The notes beneath the pieces are model-generated. The model was given only the letters and a program-made list of their open reading frames with translations, had not been told where the DNA came from and did not search any database. A program made the position numbers and the translations under genes. From NCBI GenBank assembly GCA_948567375.1, contig OX419756.1, positions 39,136,333-39,200,332 of the forward strand: a DNA stretch of 64,000 nt. The letters are read 5' to 3'. Position 1 is the stretch's first letter. Each line of letters begins with the position of its first letter. The DNA comes from Lunularia cruciata (taxonomy: Eukaryota; Streptophyta; Marchantiopsida; Lunulariales; Lunulariaceae). Below, piece by piece: positions 23,301 through 34,140 of this stretch.

Positions 23301-24369
23301 TCCAATGCTAATCCTACCAAACAACTCCAATAAACATACTCCCTCTATCTGATACTGCCAAGCAATGAATGTGGTATCCAAAGGTGACAAGGTAATAAAC
23401 TCCAAAGGCTCATCCTCACATTGGTCTCCTAATGGTACAAAGGCTCCATTCTAAACTTATTGCACCAACTGATCTGCATGTTGGTGCAATGTCCCCTTAG
23501 AGCTCCATAATAGAACAATCCCACTCATACTCAAAATCTGAGTAATCTCCTTTAGCATTGGAGTATCCTCCACATGGGCATTCCCCTCTAATAAGTCACC
23601 ATGCCAAGTTAAAAACCCATTAAAAGTTGAAACTGATACCATGGTCCTTGACTATAGTGAGCCAAGATTGCCATTACTAAAGTATATTGGTAGGCAACAT
23701 ACCCATCCCTCCACCTAATTACCAACCTTGTCTATAGGAGGATGTCTCATCCCAATAGTCAATATTTAAGCCCATTGGGTATAACACTACTACTCCACCA
23801 ATTAGCACATCATATGACTCTACTATTATTGAGCTCTCACCATAGATCTATCAGTTAAATGACCTGGCTGAATCTAGACAATGAGCTCTCCACATATGAT
23901 GTACTATGTAGAACCACTCCTAGAGATATCTAGATCTGAAATGAACACCTCTCCAATCTTCACTAGACCTCAAGATAGACAATTGTAGCCTTTCCCTACA
24001 TAAGGAATCGCACAACAAAGTCTAATAAGACCCTTTGTGGTGTATAGACCTTCCTTGAATGTCCCACCAAATGGAAAATTCCCCTCTAGGTATCTAATAG
24101 GACAACTCTAGGTGTGAACCAAGGTTGCTCAAAGGTAGATCTGGTTGGTAACTCCTCCAACCTAATTGTTATTGCCTATCATAAAGAGCTAGTTGTTGAG
24201 CAGATCCCATGCTCCTCAACCATGTTAGCTCCATTATCAACCACCTCTGCTTTGGATGCAAGAACCACATCATCCCTACTCTCATAAAGTATGGTAGCCA
24301 ATCAAAACATTAGAGTTGGAATAAATTCTAATATAAACATGTCACTAGTTGAGAACAAAGAAAGTGCAT
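20358..24369 (-). pseudogene. Element B1 pol and gag-pol linker
   Basis: Minus strand: RNase H around 20880-21170 (reads close to PFTLIIDHQPLKWLMESNKL), RT around 21300-22050 (DILVHSTIMKEYEH, FERLRSHGLKLHHRKCRFF), and then a stretch to 24369 that should hold protease and linker, where I recognise no motif. It is parallel throughout to 34141-38940 in B2, which fixes the family and strand. Many breaks. Confidence 0.75.
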
Positions 24370-24799
24370 TGTAACAATATGGAGTTTATTGATAAGTCAA
24401 TCAAGACTAACAAAATAGCAAATAACCCAAATTAGCCTAGAATATTCTAGAAGCACCTAGGAAACTTCTTGGTACCTTCCCAAGTATTGTGTAACGTGCA
24501 TACCAAGTGGTGACTCATAGGAGGAAACTTCTTGGGAATCTTCTTGGCTAGCTTAATTTGCATGCCAAGTAGGCAACTTCTAGAAAGAAGCTTTTGAGAA
24601 TCTTCTTGGTTAGCCTGACTTGCTCTCTAAGAAAGCATCTTTGAGGAAGCTTCTCAAGAGCATTTTATGCTTCCTTATAAATACCAAAGTCCAAGCTCAT
24701 GCTAGGCATTTGGAGTCTCCTTCATTCAAATATCCCAATGTGATCTTCCATTCTAGTCTTGCATTCTCCTATTTCTCTCCTTGGTCTTGGTCTTTTACA
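24370..24799 (+). repeat. Element C 5' LTR
   Basis: 430 bp, TGTAACAATATGG to CTTTTACA, with TATAAATA near 24677. The heat-shock-like GAA/TTC pairs are present but fewer than in F1-1 or D. Confidence 0.9.
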
Positions 24800-24800
24800 T

Positions 24801-24812
24801 TGGTATCAAAGC
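24801..24812 (+). other. Element C primer-binding site
   Basis: TGGTATCAAAGC, eleven of twelve bases matching the initiator tRNA-Met site, one base after the LTR. Confidence 0.9.
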
Positions 24813-25059
24813 AAGAATGGGATAGATGGAATTTACAGACCACCAAATCTACTTCTACCAAACCATCAAATTTATGTGTCCATAAACTACCAAAGCATCA
24901 TTTCACTCAGTTCATCATCTCATGCTTTAAATAAATTTCTTTGAATATGATCACCTTTTTTTATGAACCCTTGGTACTTCCAATTGTAACTTATGGAGAA
25001 TGGTAGACATGTTGCATCTATATATTAACTTAGATCAACTATAGGTAGTTTGATAGAGT

Positions 25060-28000
25060 AGTAATCATGGAGGCAATGCCCAAGGTTATCATTGCCATGC
25101 AAATTGTTGGAAGAATGAGATCATCAAGGACAAGAGCAAGTAGAGAGAACACCATTTTGAGAAGAGGAAGAGCAAATCCAATTTTTGAAGCCCAAGCTAT
25201 TTGAAGGCAAGAATCTCTCAAATGTAGTGGAGAATTTTGTGTTTGACTACAAGCGTTACTTTGAAGCTACAAATCTTTAAGATGAAAAAAATTAGATTCT
25301 CTTGGCTTCAAACCAATTGGATGGAAAACTATGGTGGTGGTTATGAGTAGAGTGAACTAAATGACAATTTGTTACACCAATCTTGACATGTGAAAAATTC
25401 AAGAGTGCAATAATTGGTCAATTCCAAGCTATAAATGCCACACGAGCTGTACAAAATAGGTTGGTAGAGTTGAAGCAAATTGGCTTTGTAAGAAGCTACA
25501 TCACATAATTCTAGAACACCATCATGTAAATTCCAAATATATTGGAAGGTGAAGCTTTGGATTGATTTGTGAGGAACTTGAAGTCACAAGCTAAACTAGA
25601 TGTGATTATGCAAGAGCCAAAACACTTGGAAGAAGCCATGCAATTGGTTTTATGCTTTGATTCCTTGGTTGTAACAACTTGGTCTTGACCTCAACCTCCA
25701 CAAAACCTACCAATACACTTTGCATGGGGTGGAAGAGCCGGCACCAATGGAGATTGATGTCATCCAACAAAGACCATTTGGCATTACAGATAAAGAAAGA
25801 TTATAAAAAAATGGTGGTTGTTTTTAGTGTTGCCAAATTGGACATTGCATTGCTTAATGGCCACTCAAGAATAGACAACCTTGACAAATTGTCTAGATGG
25901 AGTTTGTGGAGCAAAATGATCAAGGATACAAGGAATCCCAATATGAGATTTTGACCTCCTTTTGGGAATTTGATTAGTTCCAATAGGATTGAAGGCTCAG
26001 CCTTTGCAAGTTTGCTTCACTTGCAAGGTATGATATTTGACTGTGGTTGTAGGATTTTGGTGGATCTTGGAAATTTAGAGATGTAATTATTGCAATTAGC
26101 AAAGAATTAAGTATTTCTATCAAACTAATTATTGGAAATAGATTGATAATAGCGGATGGTAGAAAGTGATGCATCCTGTACCTCACATCCAGTTACATTC
26201 AAGATTGAGAAGAAGTATGTGGAGTGTATGAGGTTTGTAGTGGCACCTCTATAGTATGATGTCATTCTAGATTTACCTTGGCTTGAACATTGCAAGGTCT
26301 TATTTGATTAGACCTAACAACAAATTCAAGTATAACACCAAGGTAGAAATTTCTAATTAGGTTGTTGGCACCTTTGAATAAGACACCTAAGAATAATCAA
26401 TCCCAAGATGGGAAGTTTGTCAAGAAAGCAACTATAGAGCAAGCTTAGAAGGAAGATAAATCCCAAGATGGGAAGTTTGTCAATGAAGTAACACTAGAGC
26501 AAGCTTTGGAGGAAGATAAGTTTATTTTTATGGTGTAGATTAGGCCAAGTGCGCATAAAGAATCTAAGGAGGGCTAGAAGCCTCATCAAGCAAATGGTTG
26601 ATCAAATAGTCTAGGAATTTTTAGATGTGTTTCCAGTGATCTGGTGAAAAGATTACCCTCCAAGAGTTGTATGCACTTCAAATTTGAGTTATTGCCAAGA
26701 AGTACTTTAGTTAGTAGACCAATCTATTAGCTCTCACCAAAGAAGTTGGATGAGCTTTGAACAATACTAACAGAGTTTTTGGAGAAAGATTTCATATGAT
26801 ATAGTACATCTCCTTGGAGAGCACCAGTATTATTTGTTCCAAAGAAGGATGGAGAACTTTGTTTCTATATTGATTATCATGGCCTCAGTAAAAATAGTGA
26901 AGAATGTATATCTATTGCCTCAAATTGATTACTTGCTTGATCAATAAAGTGGAGCATGATACTTCTCCAAAGAAGCTATTAGAAAATTCTCATCGATAGA
27001 GAAGATGTGCAAAAGATTACCTTTCGTACAAGGTATGGGCATTTTGAGTAGAAAGCTTTGCCTTTTGGGCTCACTAATGCATTTTGAGTAGAGAGTTCTA
27101 CCTTTTGGGGTCATTTTTGGATAGTCTTCAAGAATAAAATGCATTGGGTGTTGGATGGGCTATTGGATTGGTACAAGGTGGTATTCTTGGATGACATTTT
27201 AATGTATAGCAAGATAGAGGCAAAATATGCAAATCACGTGTGAGAAATCCTAAGATGACTATGTCAATGGAGGTTTTACTATAAGAAGCCAAAGTGTGCA
27301 TTTTGGCAGAAGGAAATTACCTTCTTGGGTCACAAGATCTCATCAGAAGGGATCAAGATGGAAGAAGAGAAAATCAAGGAGGCCATTATTGATTAGCCTA
27401 CTCTAAAGGATGCTATAAAAGTATGGGCATTTAATGAATTCATAAGTTTTTATCAATGGTTGATCCACTATTATGTTCATGTGACTACCCCATTGACCAA
27501 CCTTTTGGAGAAGAACTTGAGCTCTCAATGGACCACCAAGTACAAAGAAGCATTCCAAAAGCTGAAACATATAGTGTCTTCAAGACCCATTCTTCAACTA
27601 TATGACACTTAACTACCTTGTGTGGTTGATTTGATGCTTCGTGATTGGAGCCGTGTTGCAACAAGTATTCCCATGTGAGTTACATCTAATTGCCTTTGTG
27701 TCTCACCAACTAAATACCATAAAAAGGAATTAATTTGCTCAAGATCAAGAACAAATAGCAATGGTATATGCCACCAAGGTATGGAGGCATTATCTCTTGG
27801 AAAAACAAGTGATAATGCAAACTGATCACAAACTCTTGTTATAAACATTATATTTGGAATACATGAAGAGTCAACATTATCAATAGGAGGAACAACTATA
27901 GTTGTTTGACATAAAACTTGAGTATAGACTAGATCAATTCCATGTCATCCCTGATGCCTTATCACAACAATATGATTTGAAGTCTCTTCTTGATATCATG

Positions 28001-29880
28001 GTGGCAATTATGATGGTGTTAGTCTACTCCAAAGTCCAAATTGAGTTTAAGATAGCTTTACAACAAGATATTTTCTTTTAGATGGTCCATGTTCATCTTG
28101 CAACATGCAATAAGGAGTACAACACCTTCTCCTTCAAGGAAGACCTTTTATTTTGTGAGAGTCGGATCTATGTTCTAGCAAAGGGTGATCTTTGACTTGT
28201 GTGCCTTCAAGAAGCCCATGATGTATTAATTCATGGTCACATGGGTGTGGACAAGACCTTAGGTATCCTACAATGCTAATGGTGGTTGCCCAACATGGCA
28301 CAAAATGTTTGAGATTTTATTTGATCTTGTGATAAGTGCCAATGCAATAAGATCAAAAACCAAAAACCAAGTAGAATCCTTCAACCACTTCCCATCCCAT
28401 TTGCTTGATGGGAACATGTAAGCTTAGATCTCATCATATTCTTGCCCAAGACAAAGCAAGGTCACATAGAAATCATGGTGTTTATGGAGAAGCTTAGTAA
28501 GCAAATCCATTTGGCACCAACCTTTGATACAATGGATGCTCTAACCTTAGCCCAGATCTACTTTGACAATGTCTTCAAGCATCATAGAATGCCTTATGTA
28601 CTCATCTTTGAGTGTGACCCTTGTTTCACTAGAAAATTTTGGCAAGCATTCTTTTAGATACTTGGCAACAAGCTTGCTTTATTCATTGCCTATCATCCTC
28701 AAATTGAATGTGAAAATTGCACCTTGGAAGGTATGCTTTGTGCCTTCTTCAATGTTCATTGTACCAATTGGGACAAGTGTCTTGCAATTGCTTAGTTTTC
28801 CTACAATAATTCTAAATAGGCAATCACCAAATTCTCTCCTTTATTCCTTAATTTTAGCCAAGATTCACTTGTTCTAAATTCTCTTCTTGCTCCACCTCCA
28901 TCTCATGTCCCTCATACTTCCACTATGACAATATGGAGTTTAGCAACAAGAGTTTAGTAAGGCTAACAAAGTAGAGAATAAGCCAAATTAGCCTAGAATA
29001 TTCTAGAAGCATCTAGGTAGCTTCTTGGGAAGCTTCCTGACTAGCTTAACTTGCACCCCAAGTAAGTAGCTTCTAGAAAGAAGCTTCTAACTAGCTAGTT
29101 TGCATGCCAAGTAGGCGGCTTCTAGAAGGAAGTTCTTGAGAAACTTCCTGGTTAACTTGGCTTGCACTCTAAGAAAGAGGCTCAAGGAAGCTTCTTGAGA
29201 AGCTTCTCAAGGGTCTTGTTTGCTACCTATAAATACCAAAGCCAAAGCTCATGCTAGGGATTCAGAGTTTCCCCTCATTCAAGTATCCCAATGTGGGCTT
29301 CCATTCTCTTATTTCTCTCCTTGGTCTTGGTCTTTTGCATCCACCTTCTTGACCACCATATCCCAATCTCTACAACAAGCCAAATCTCATCTCCTTGTTG
29401 CTTAAAATCATTAGAAACAATATATAAATCAACACCATTGTGATCTCACTATTCAACTTGGTGATAAGGTTATGCCTTCTCCTAATAACCTACCCCTCTC
29501 ACTTGATACCTAAGTTTGTAAACTTACTCCTAATTAGATAGGTCCATTTGATGTCACCCAATTCATTTTTCTAGTTGCTTATCAACTTGCTTTGCCTTCT
29601 CATATGCAAATCCACCTTGTCTTTTCCATTTCCAAGCTAAAACCTTTTTTTCTAATCTATCTTCCTTTTCCTCTTGTATCCAACTTCCTCCTCCTCCCAT
29701 ACTTATCAACGATCATGAAGAGTATGTAGTTGATCATATCCTTGCATGTTGCTACATTCAATGTGACCGTAAAAAGCATATTGAGTACAAGGTTCATTGG
29801 AAAGGGTATCCCCTTCATGATACCACTTGGAAATCTCTTTTTCATCCTAGAATGCACAAATGGTCATCTAGGAGTTTGAA
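25060..29880 (+). pseudogene. Element C gag-pol remnant with a readable chromodomain
   Basis: Gag about 25060-25960, protease about 25975-26370, RT about 26560-27420, RNase H about 27500-27990, integrase about 28140-28830, then the solo LTR, then the integrase tail 29420-29680 and a chromodomain at about 29725-29860 (VVDHILACCYIQ, HIEYKVHWKGYPLHDTTW). The chromodomain places the F1 family among the chromoviruses. Many breaks. Confidence 0.85.
28924..29339 (+). repeat. Solo LTR of the F1 family inside element C
   Basis: A 416-bp F1 LTR with no internal region, bounded by a perfect 5-bp duplication TCCAC (28919-28923 and 29340-29344). The uninterrupted sequence in F1-1 (CATACTTCCACATTCTTGACC, near 5549) contains the target once. 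This is the fourth layer of nesting: B2, B1, C, solo LTR. Confidence 0.93.
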
Positions 29881-29925
29881 GCTTCAATGGTGATGAAGAC
29901 GTCACCAACTAGCGGTGGAGAAATA

Positions 29926-30415
29926 TGTAACAAATATGGAGTTTACCAACAGGTTAGTCAAGATTAACAAAGTAGTGAATAGGCTGAATTAGCCTAGAAT
30001 ATTTTAGAAGCATCTCACAAGCTCCTTGGTACCTTCCAAGTATTGGATAACGTGCATGCCAAGTGGTGATTCACAAGAAGTTTCTTGGGAAGCTTCTTGG
30101 CTAGCTTAGCTTGCACACCAAGTAGGTGGCTTCTAGAAGGAAGCTTCTTAGCTAGCTTAGCTTACATGCCAAGTAGGTGGTTTCTAGAAGGAATTTCTTG
30201 AGAAGCTTCCCAATTAGCTTGACTTGCATTCTAAGAAAGTGGCTTTGAGGAAACTTCTTGAGAAGCTTCTCAAGAGCCTTGTATAATTCACTATAAATAC
30301 CAAAACCCAAGCTCATGCTAGGCATTTGGAGTTTCCCTCATTCAAGTGTCCCAATGTGATCTTGCACTCCAGTCTTCCATTCTCCAATTTCTCTCCTTGA
30401 TCTTGGTCTTTTACA
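29926..30415 (+). repeat. Element C 3' LTR
   Basis: 490 bp, preceded by a purine tract (GCGGTGGAGAAATA) and ending CTTTTACA. TATAAATA lies near 30293. Confidence 0.9.
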
Positions 30416-32484
30416 CATATAATCAATTAAGCCGCTCTCAATATCATGCTAGACTCAATTTGTATATTAGCAAATGGCTAACTAGCATCTTGTCCATCAT
30501 CCACTCCATCACCACCTACCATACCTACTTTAGGACATCTAGGAGCTATGGATGTCATCTCTAGTGCCTTAGAAAGTGTGAAATATTGGGGAAGTTTGAC
30601 CTATCTACCAACCTCTCCTCTATATGGGTCCAACTCCATTGATGCTCCTCTAAACTATGGAGCATGTATTGCACTTCTAGTAACTATGGCAGATGCATCT
30701 ACTTGTGCTACTCCACATATAAAGTCCAAGACATCTTAATCACTAGTATAATAGATGGAAGCCTTAGCACCCAAATCTGGTCTCCTCTTAGTTATGGCTA
30801 TGCTAGCCAATTTTTGCTCCAACTGCTCAATTTGTGTAACTATGGTTGTATCAAAAGCAAGGGTAAGTATTGTGCCCCTACCAAGTGTGAGTCCTCTACC
30901 ACAACCTCTACTACCTCATCCTCCATGACTTGGAGCTCTCTACCACTTGTCATAACAACCCTACCAATCTATAGCTCCGAGTTAAGGTCAAAGCATTAGT
31001 CACTAGTGTGACCAAATTTGTGGCAATGGTCACATTGTCTTTGTGTTGTCTATGATGCCTCTGAGGTATCATATCCATTGCCTTTAGTGCACTTTCTCTT
31101 ATGATGGGGTCCACCATCAATCCAACAATCAACACTGCCACTCATTGGCTGCTATTAACCCAAAAATGAAGGTAAAGGTCTAGCTGTACTAGGCCTTCCA
31201 CTTGCTTCATAACATCTGGGCTGTCCATTTTGCCCTTGAAAGCCAACATGGTGTGGTGCACTCTACTACACTCTAGAAGTAGTAAAAAATGTGGATGAGG
31301 TCTTCCGACCAAATCTAGAAATCACCATTCTCTCCTCTACCATATTGAGTTCCATTTGCTCAACCAAACTAAAGACTACTACCAAAGTAGGTGAAGTAGT
31401 ATGTAACAACTTAGCATCACATATTCTACATTGCAACTCTTTGTTCAGGATTCCATACCATAATTAGATTGCTTGGGCCTAAATATATTCTTGAGTGGAA
31501 TTGATCAAACATCTCATGTGAGTGTATGCCTTGCATAGGCTCTCTCTCTATCGTTTTGCTAGAACTTTTGCAAGCTCTTCAATTTGTCAATCCGCACTCC
31601 TTGGTGGTTTTACCTCAAGCACTAGAAGAACTCCATCATGAGGTTAAACCTTGGTACTCCACCACCTCTATAGTGTTACCCTCACTTGTAGTAGCACCAT
31701 CTCTAACTAGTGCACTTCTACTAGATACACCAATACTTCTAGAGCTAGAACTCATAGGTATTGCAAATCCACCCCTAGAAATTGAATTTGAAGTGATAGA
31801 GATGTAGTTTGGAGGCCAATACTATCTTTATAGCTTGATTTGAGAATCCAACAAGTGAGCTCTCTTGAACTTATGATAATTATCCATTGGTGAACCCTCC
31901 AAGTCTTGAAATAACCCTTTCTATGCCATGAAGGGTGTGAACAAATTTGGGTTCCACGTTTACTATAGATCACATCAACTATCAAACCTTTGGAAGAAGT
32001 CATCCAACTCAATGTTATCTATAGTACTAGAGTAGCATAGCATTTGGGGCCTTTGAAGGCCCATAAATCTCATCCATATCCCACAACAATAATACCAACA
32101 CACCAAGCAACTCTCAATTGAATCAACTCATATATCAAACTCCAAATCAAAGTCAATCTCCTCTCTCATTGAGACCTAAAATATTGCCTAATACTAAGCA
32201 GCACTTTCTGTAAAACCACTACATATTGTAGTAATATTTTGTCTAGAATTCCCAAAGAACTCTATCATGCTAATATAACTCAAACCCACAAGTACCCCAC
32301 CAACTAAACACCACTCACTAATATAGCTGTAATTGTTGCACTATACTAAAGGAAAAGATCATCGATAACATGCCATCACAACATGCACTCTCATCATCAC
32401 TTCCTACCTCAACAAAAAGAAATATTAGTAGTATGACTAGTCATCACTCTAGCCTCACTACCGAGAGCATACCAAAGCACCAAT
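30416..32484 (-). pseudogene. Element B1 gag remnant
   Basis: Minus strand with a cysteine-histidine knuckle near 31045-31005 (reads CDHCHKFGHTSD), the mark of a gag nucleocapsid. It runs parallel to 38940-40924 in B2, where the same knuckle lies near 39470-39515. 31200-32484 is the N-terminal gag and leader, with no intact frame. Broken fossil. Confidence 0.7.
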
Positions 32485-32496
32485 GCTCTATAGTTA
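32485..32496 (-). other. Element B1 primer-binding site (decayed)
   Basis: The plus strand reads GCTCTATAGTTA against GCTCTGATACCA expected for the reverse complement of the tRNA-Met site. The B2 counterpart is GCTTTAAATATC at 40925-40936. Both sit at the LTR edge. Confidence 0.55.
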
Positions 32497-32635
32497 AGGC
32501 ACCTCACATAAACATGATGCACAAATAGGATGTAAAGAATGGAAAGGATCTAATCACAAGAAGTCTAAACATAACCTTCCATCTCATGAATCAACACCGG
32601 ATTGATTTTGTCACTGTTTGGCATTAATACAATAG

Positions 32636-32669
32636 GAGTGTCTATCTACTTAGGAGTAGATAGACACTC
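32636..32669. repeat. Perfect 15-bp inverted repeat in the B1 LTR
   Basis: GAGTGTCTATCTACT and its exact complement, separated by TAGG. It is absent from the B2 LTR. Confidence 0.85.
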
Positions 32670-32819
32670 TCCTAGCCAAAGCTACATATGTATAGATATT
32701 ATTCAATCCATCACTAGGACATTAAGTGAAGGTGGACCAGTTTGTCTCTCCTAGCCAAAGCTACATATGTATAGATATTAGTCGACCCATCACTAGGACA
32801 TTAAGTGAAGGTGGACCAT

Positions 32820-32866
32820 TTTGCTAGGGTACCAATCTAGGAACCAAGGATCTAGGGTTCAAACCC
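32820..32866 (+). other. tRNA-like A-box and B-box pair inside B-family LTRs
   Basis: A TTGCTAGGGTA stretch is followed about 30 bp later by GGGTTCAAACCC (32855-32866), which resembles a tRNA T-arm / pol III B box. The B2 LTR has the corresponding pair (TTAGCTAGGAC at 46861 and GAGTTCAAACCTT near 46896). No full tRNA fold is evident. It may be a relic of a tRNA-derived sequence captured by the LTR. Confidence 0.35.
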
Positions 32867-34140
32867 TATTGTGCATAATCTAGAATGGTGGGCAGATTTT
32901 GCCAAACAATGACCAAAAATTTAAAAAAAAATCATCTAAATAGGCTAGCCTCATGTTAGCCCTTTGTAGCTTCTCTAGCCTACAACCTTATGCCTCAAAA
33001 ATGCTAAAATTTAACCAAATGAGACCTTTTTTCTTGCCAATTCAAAATTTCTCCAAATCTTGCCAAGCTTCACCAACTCAGCACTAGCTAGGGCAATTTG
33101 GGAAACCTCTAATTCAATACAACCTCCTCCAACTTGACTTCCAAATTTGGACAACCTCTACCAATCTCCAAATCTGGCCAAGCCTTACCAACTCAAGCAC
33201 TAGCTAGGGCAATTCAAGAAACTCCTACTTTGGATAACCTTTGTCAACTTGACTTCCAAATTTGGACAACCTTTGAATCTAACACACCTCTCTATAGGTG
33301 ACTGATAGCCAAATCCTCCACTAACTATCAACTTGAGCCAAATTGAGAGGATAGAGATCTCCAAATCCTTAATTTGAGAGGATGTGTTCTTAAGTCCACC
33401 TTTAATTTTGCACTTTGGGCTCAATTTATCAAATCTACCTTGATTTCACCTCTTGGGCTCAAATCAAGCACTCATTATCTCTAATTGACTCAATTCTTAA
33501 AAATTTAGTCAGTGCTTCTGCACACAATCTACCCCACTGCCAAATCTGCATCACCTCCAACAAAGCTTCCACACACAATCACTCTTAGAGAAATCTAAGA
33601 CTATGATCAAATGTACCAATGATCAACCAAACTTGAAGATACCACCAATGCCCTTAGTTCTTGCACCTTATTTCTCCTTGATTCTCACTTCTTTGATATA
33701 ATTTGTTCATTTTTCCACTTGAATCATACTCAAATCAGATTTGTACTCCATCCTTCACTCAACAACCTACCAACAAGTGGACACTGATTATAGTAAAGCT
33801 ACACTCACTCTAGCTAAGAGACTAGGTGATTCTTGTTGGCCTCTATTCACCATAGCCAAGAATGCAAAGGCTTGATATCAAAGAAGTAAACTCTTTGGAG
33901 TTGCACTTCAAAAGTATACTCCTTTGCTTGACCTAGGTCTCCAACCTTGATGGTGCCACAAATGGCACATCCAATAGTGCAAGTAATAGTGGGTCCCACT
34001 ATGTGATCAAAAGCCCTAACTTGAAATTTGACCACCAACAAGTAGTCCATGAGTAACTACCAAAATACTATGATTGCCAACACTATCATTATAACATCCA
34101 AGAAAACTAGCTTTGGTGCTACAAATATCATGACACGTGC

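Larger units (their letters stand above)
24370..30415 (+). mobile_element. Element C: F1-family chromovirus copy nested in B1
   Basis: LTRs 24370-24799 and 29926-30415, a primer site, and full gypsy gene order. The flanks join exactly as the uninterrupted B2 copy does (AGTGCATAATCAATT near 38925-38940). The 5-bp duplications at that point are TGCAT (24365-24369) and CATAT (30416-30420), which differ by three transitions. Its LTRs are more diverged than those of F1-1 and D, so it is the oldest of the three. It contains a solo LTR of its own family at 28924-29339. Many breaks. Confidence 0.9.
18425..34135 (-). mobile_element. Element B1: second copy of the B family, inserted into B2
   Basis: Minus-strand gypsy copy: 5' LTR 32498-34135, primer site 32485-32496, gag 30416-32484, pol 20363-24369, integrase 19438-20350, and a rearranged 3' end near 18425-19071. 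Element C (24370-30415) splits it between gag and pol. Its right LTR abuts B2 sequence at 34136, and its left edge abuts the part of B2 that should precede 34141, so B1 lies inside B2. Candidate target duplication CACAT (18420-18424) against CGTGC (34136-34140) agrees in position but has decayed. Many breaks. Confidence 0.75.
32498..34135 (-). repeat. Element B1 5' LTR
   Basis: About 1638 bp. The minus-strand start TGTCATGATATTTG is at 34135. It is longer than the B2 LTR (about 1152 bp), partly through internal duplications: a 79-bp tandem repeat (32667-32745 and 32746-32825) and an approximate tandem of about 120 bp around 33055-33285 (units share TTGACTTCCAAATTTGGACA). Confidence 0.8.

Noticed and set aside
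17496-24369. A possible CRISPR-like or satellite array, suggested by repeated blocks
   Set aside because: The repeats are two diverged copies of one gypsy family with gene order intact, not short regular arrays.
30416-32484. Several plus-strand open frames of 70-110 codons
   Set aside because: They are antisense to the gag of element B1 and have no motif of their own.
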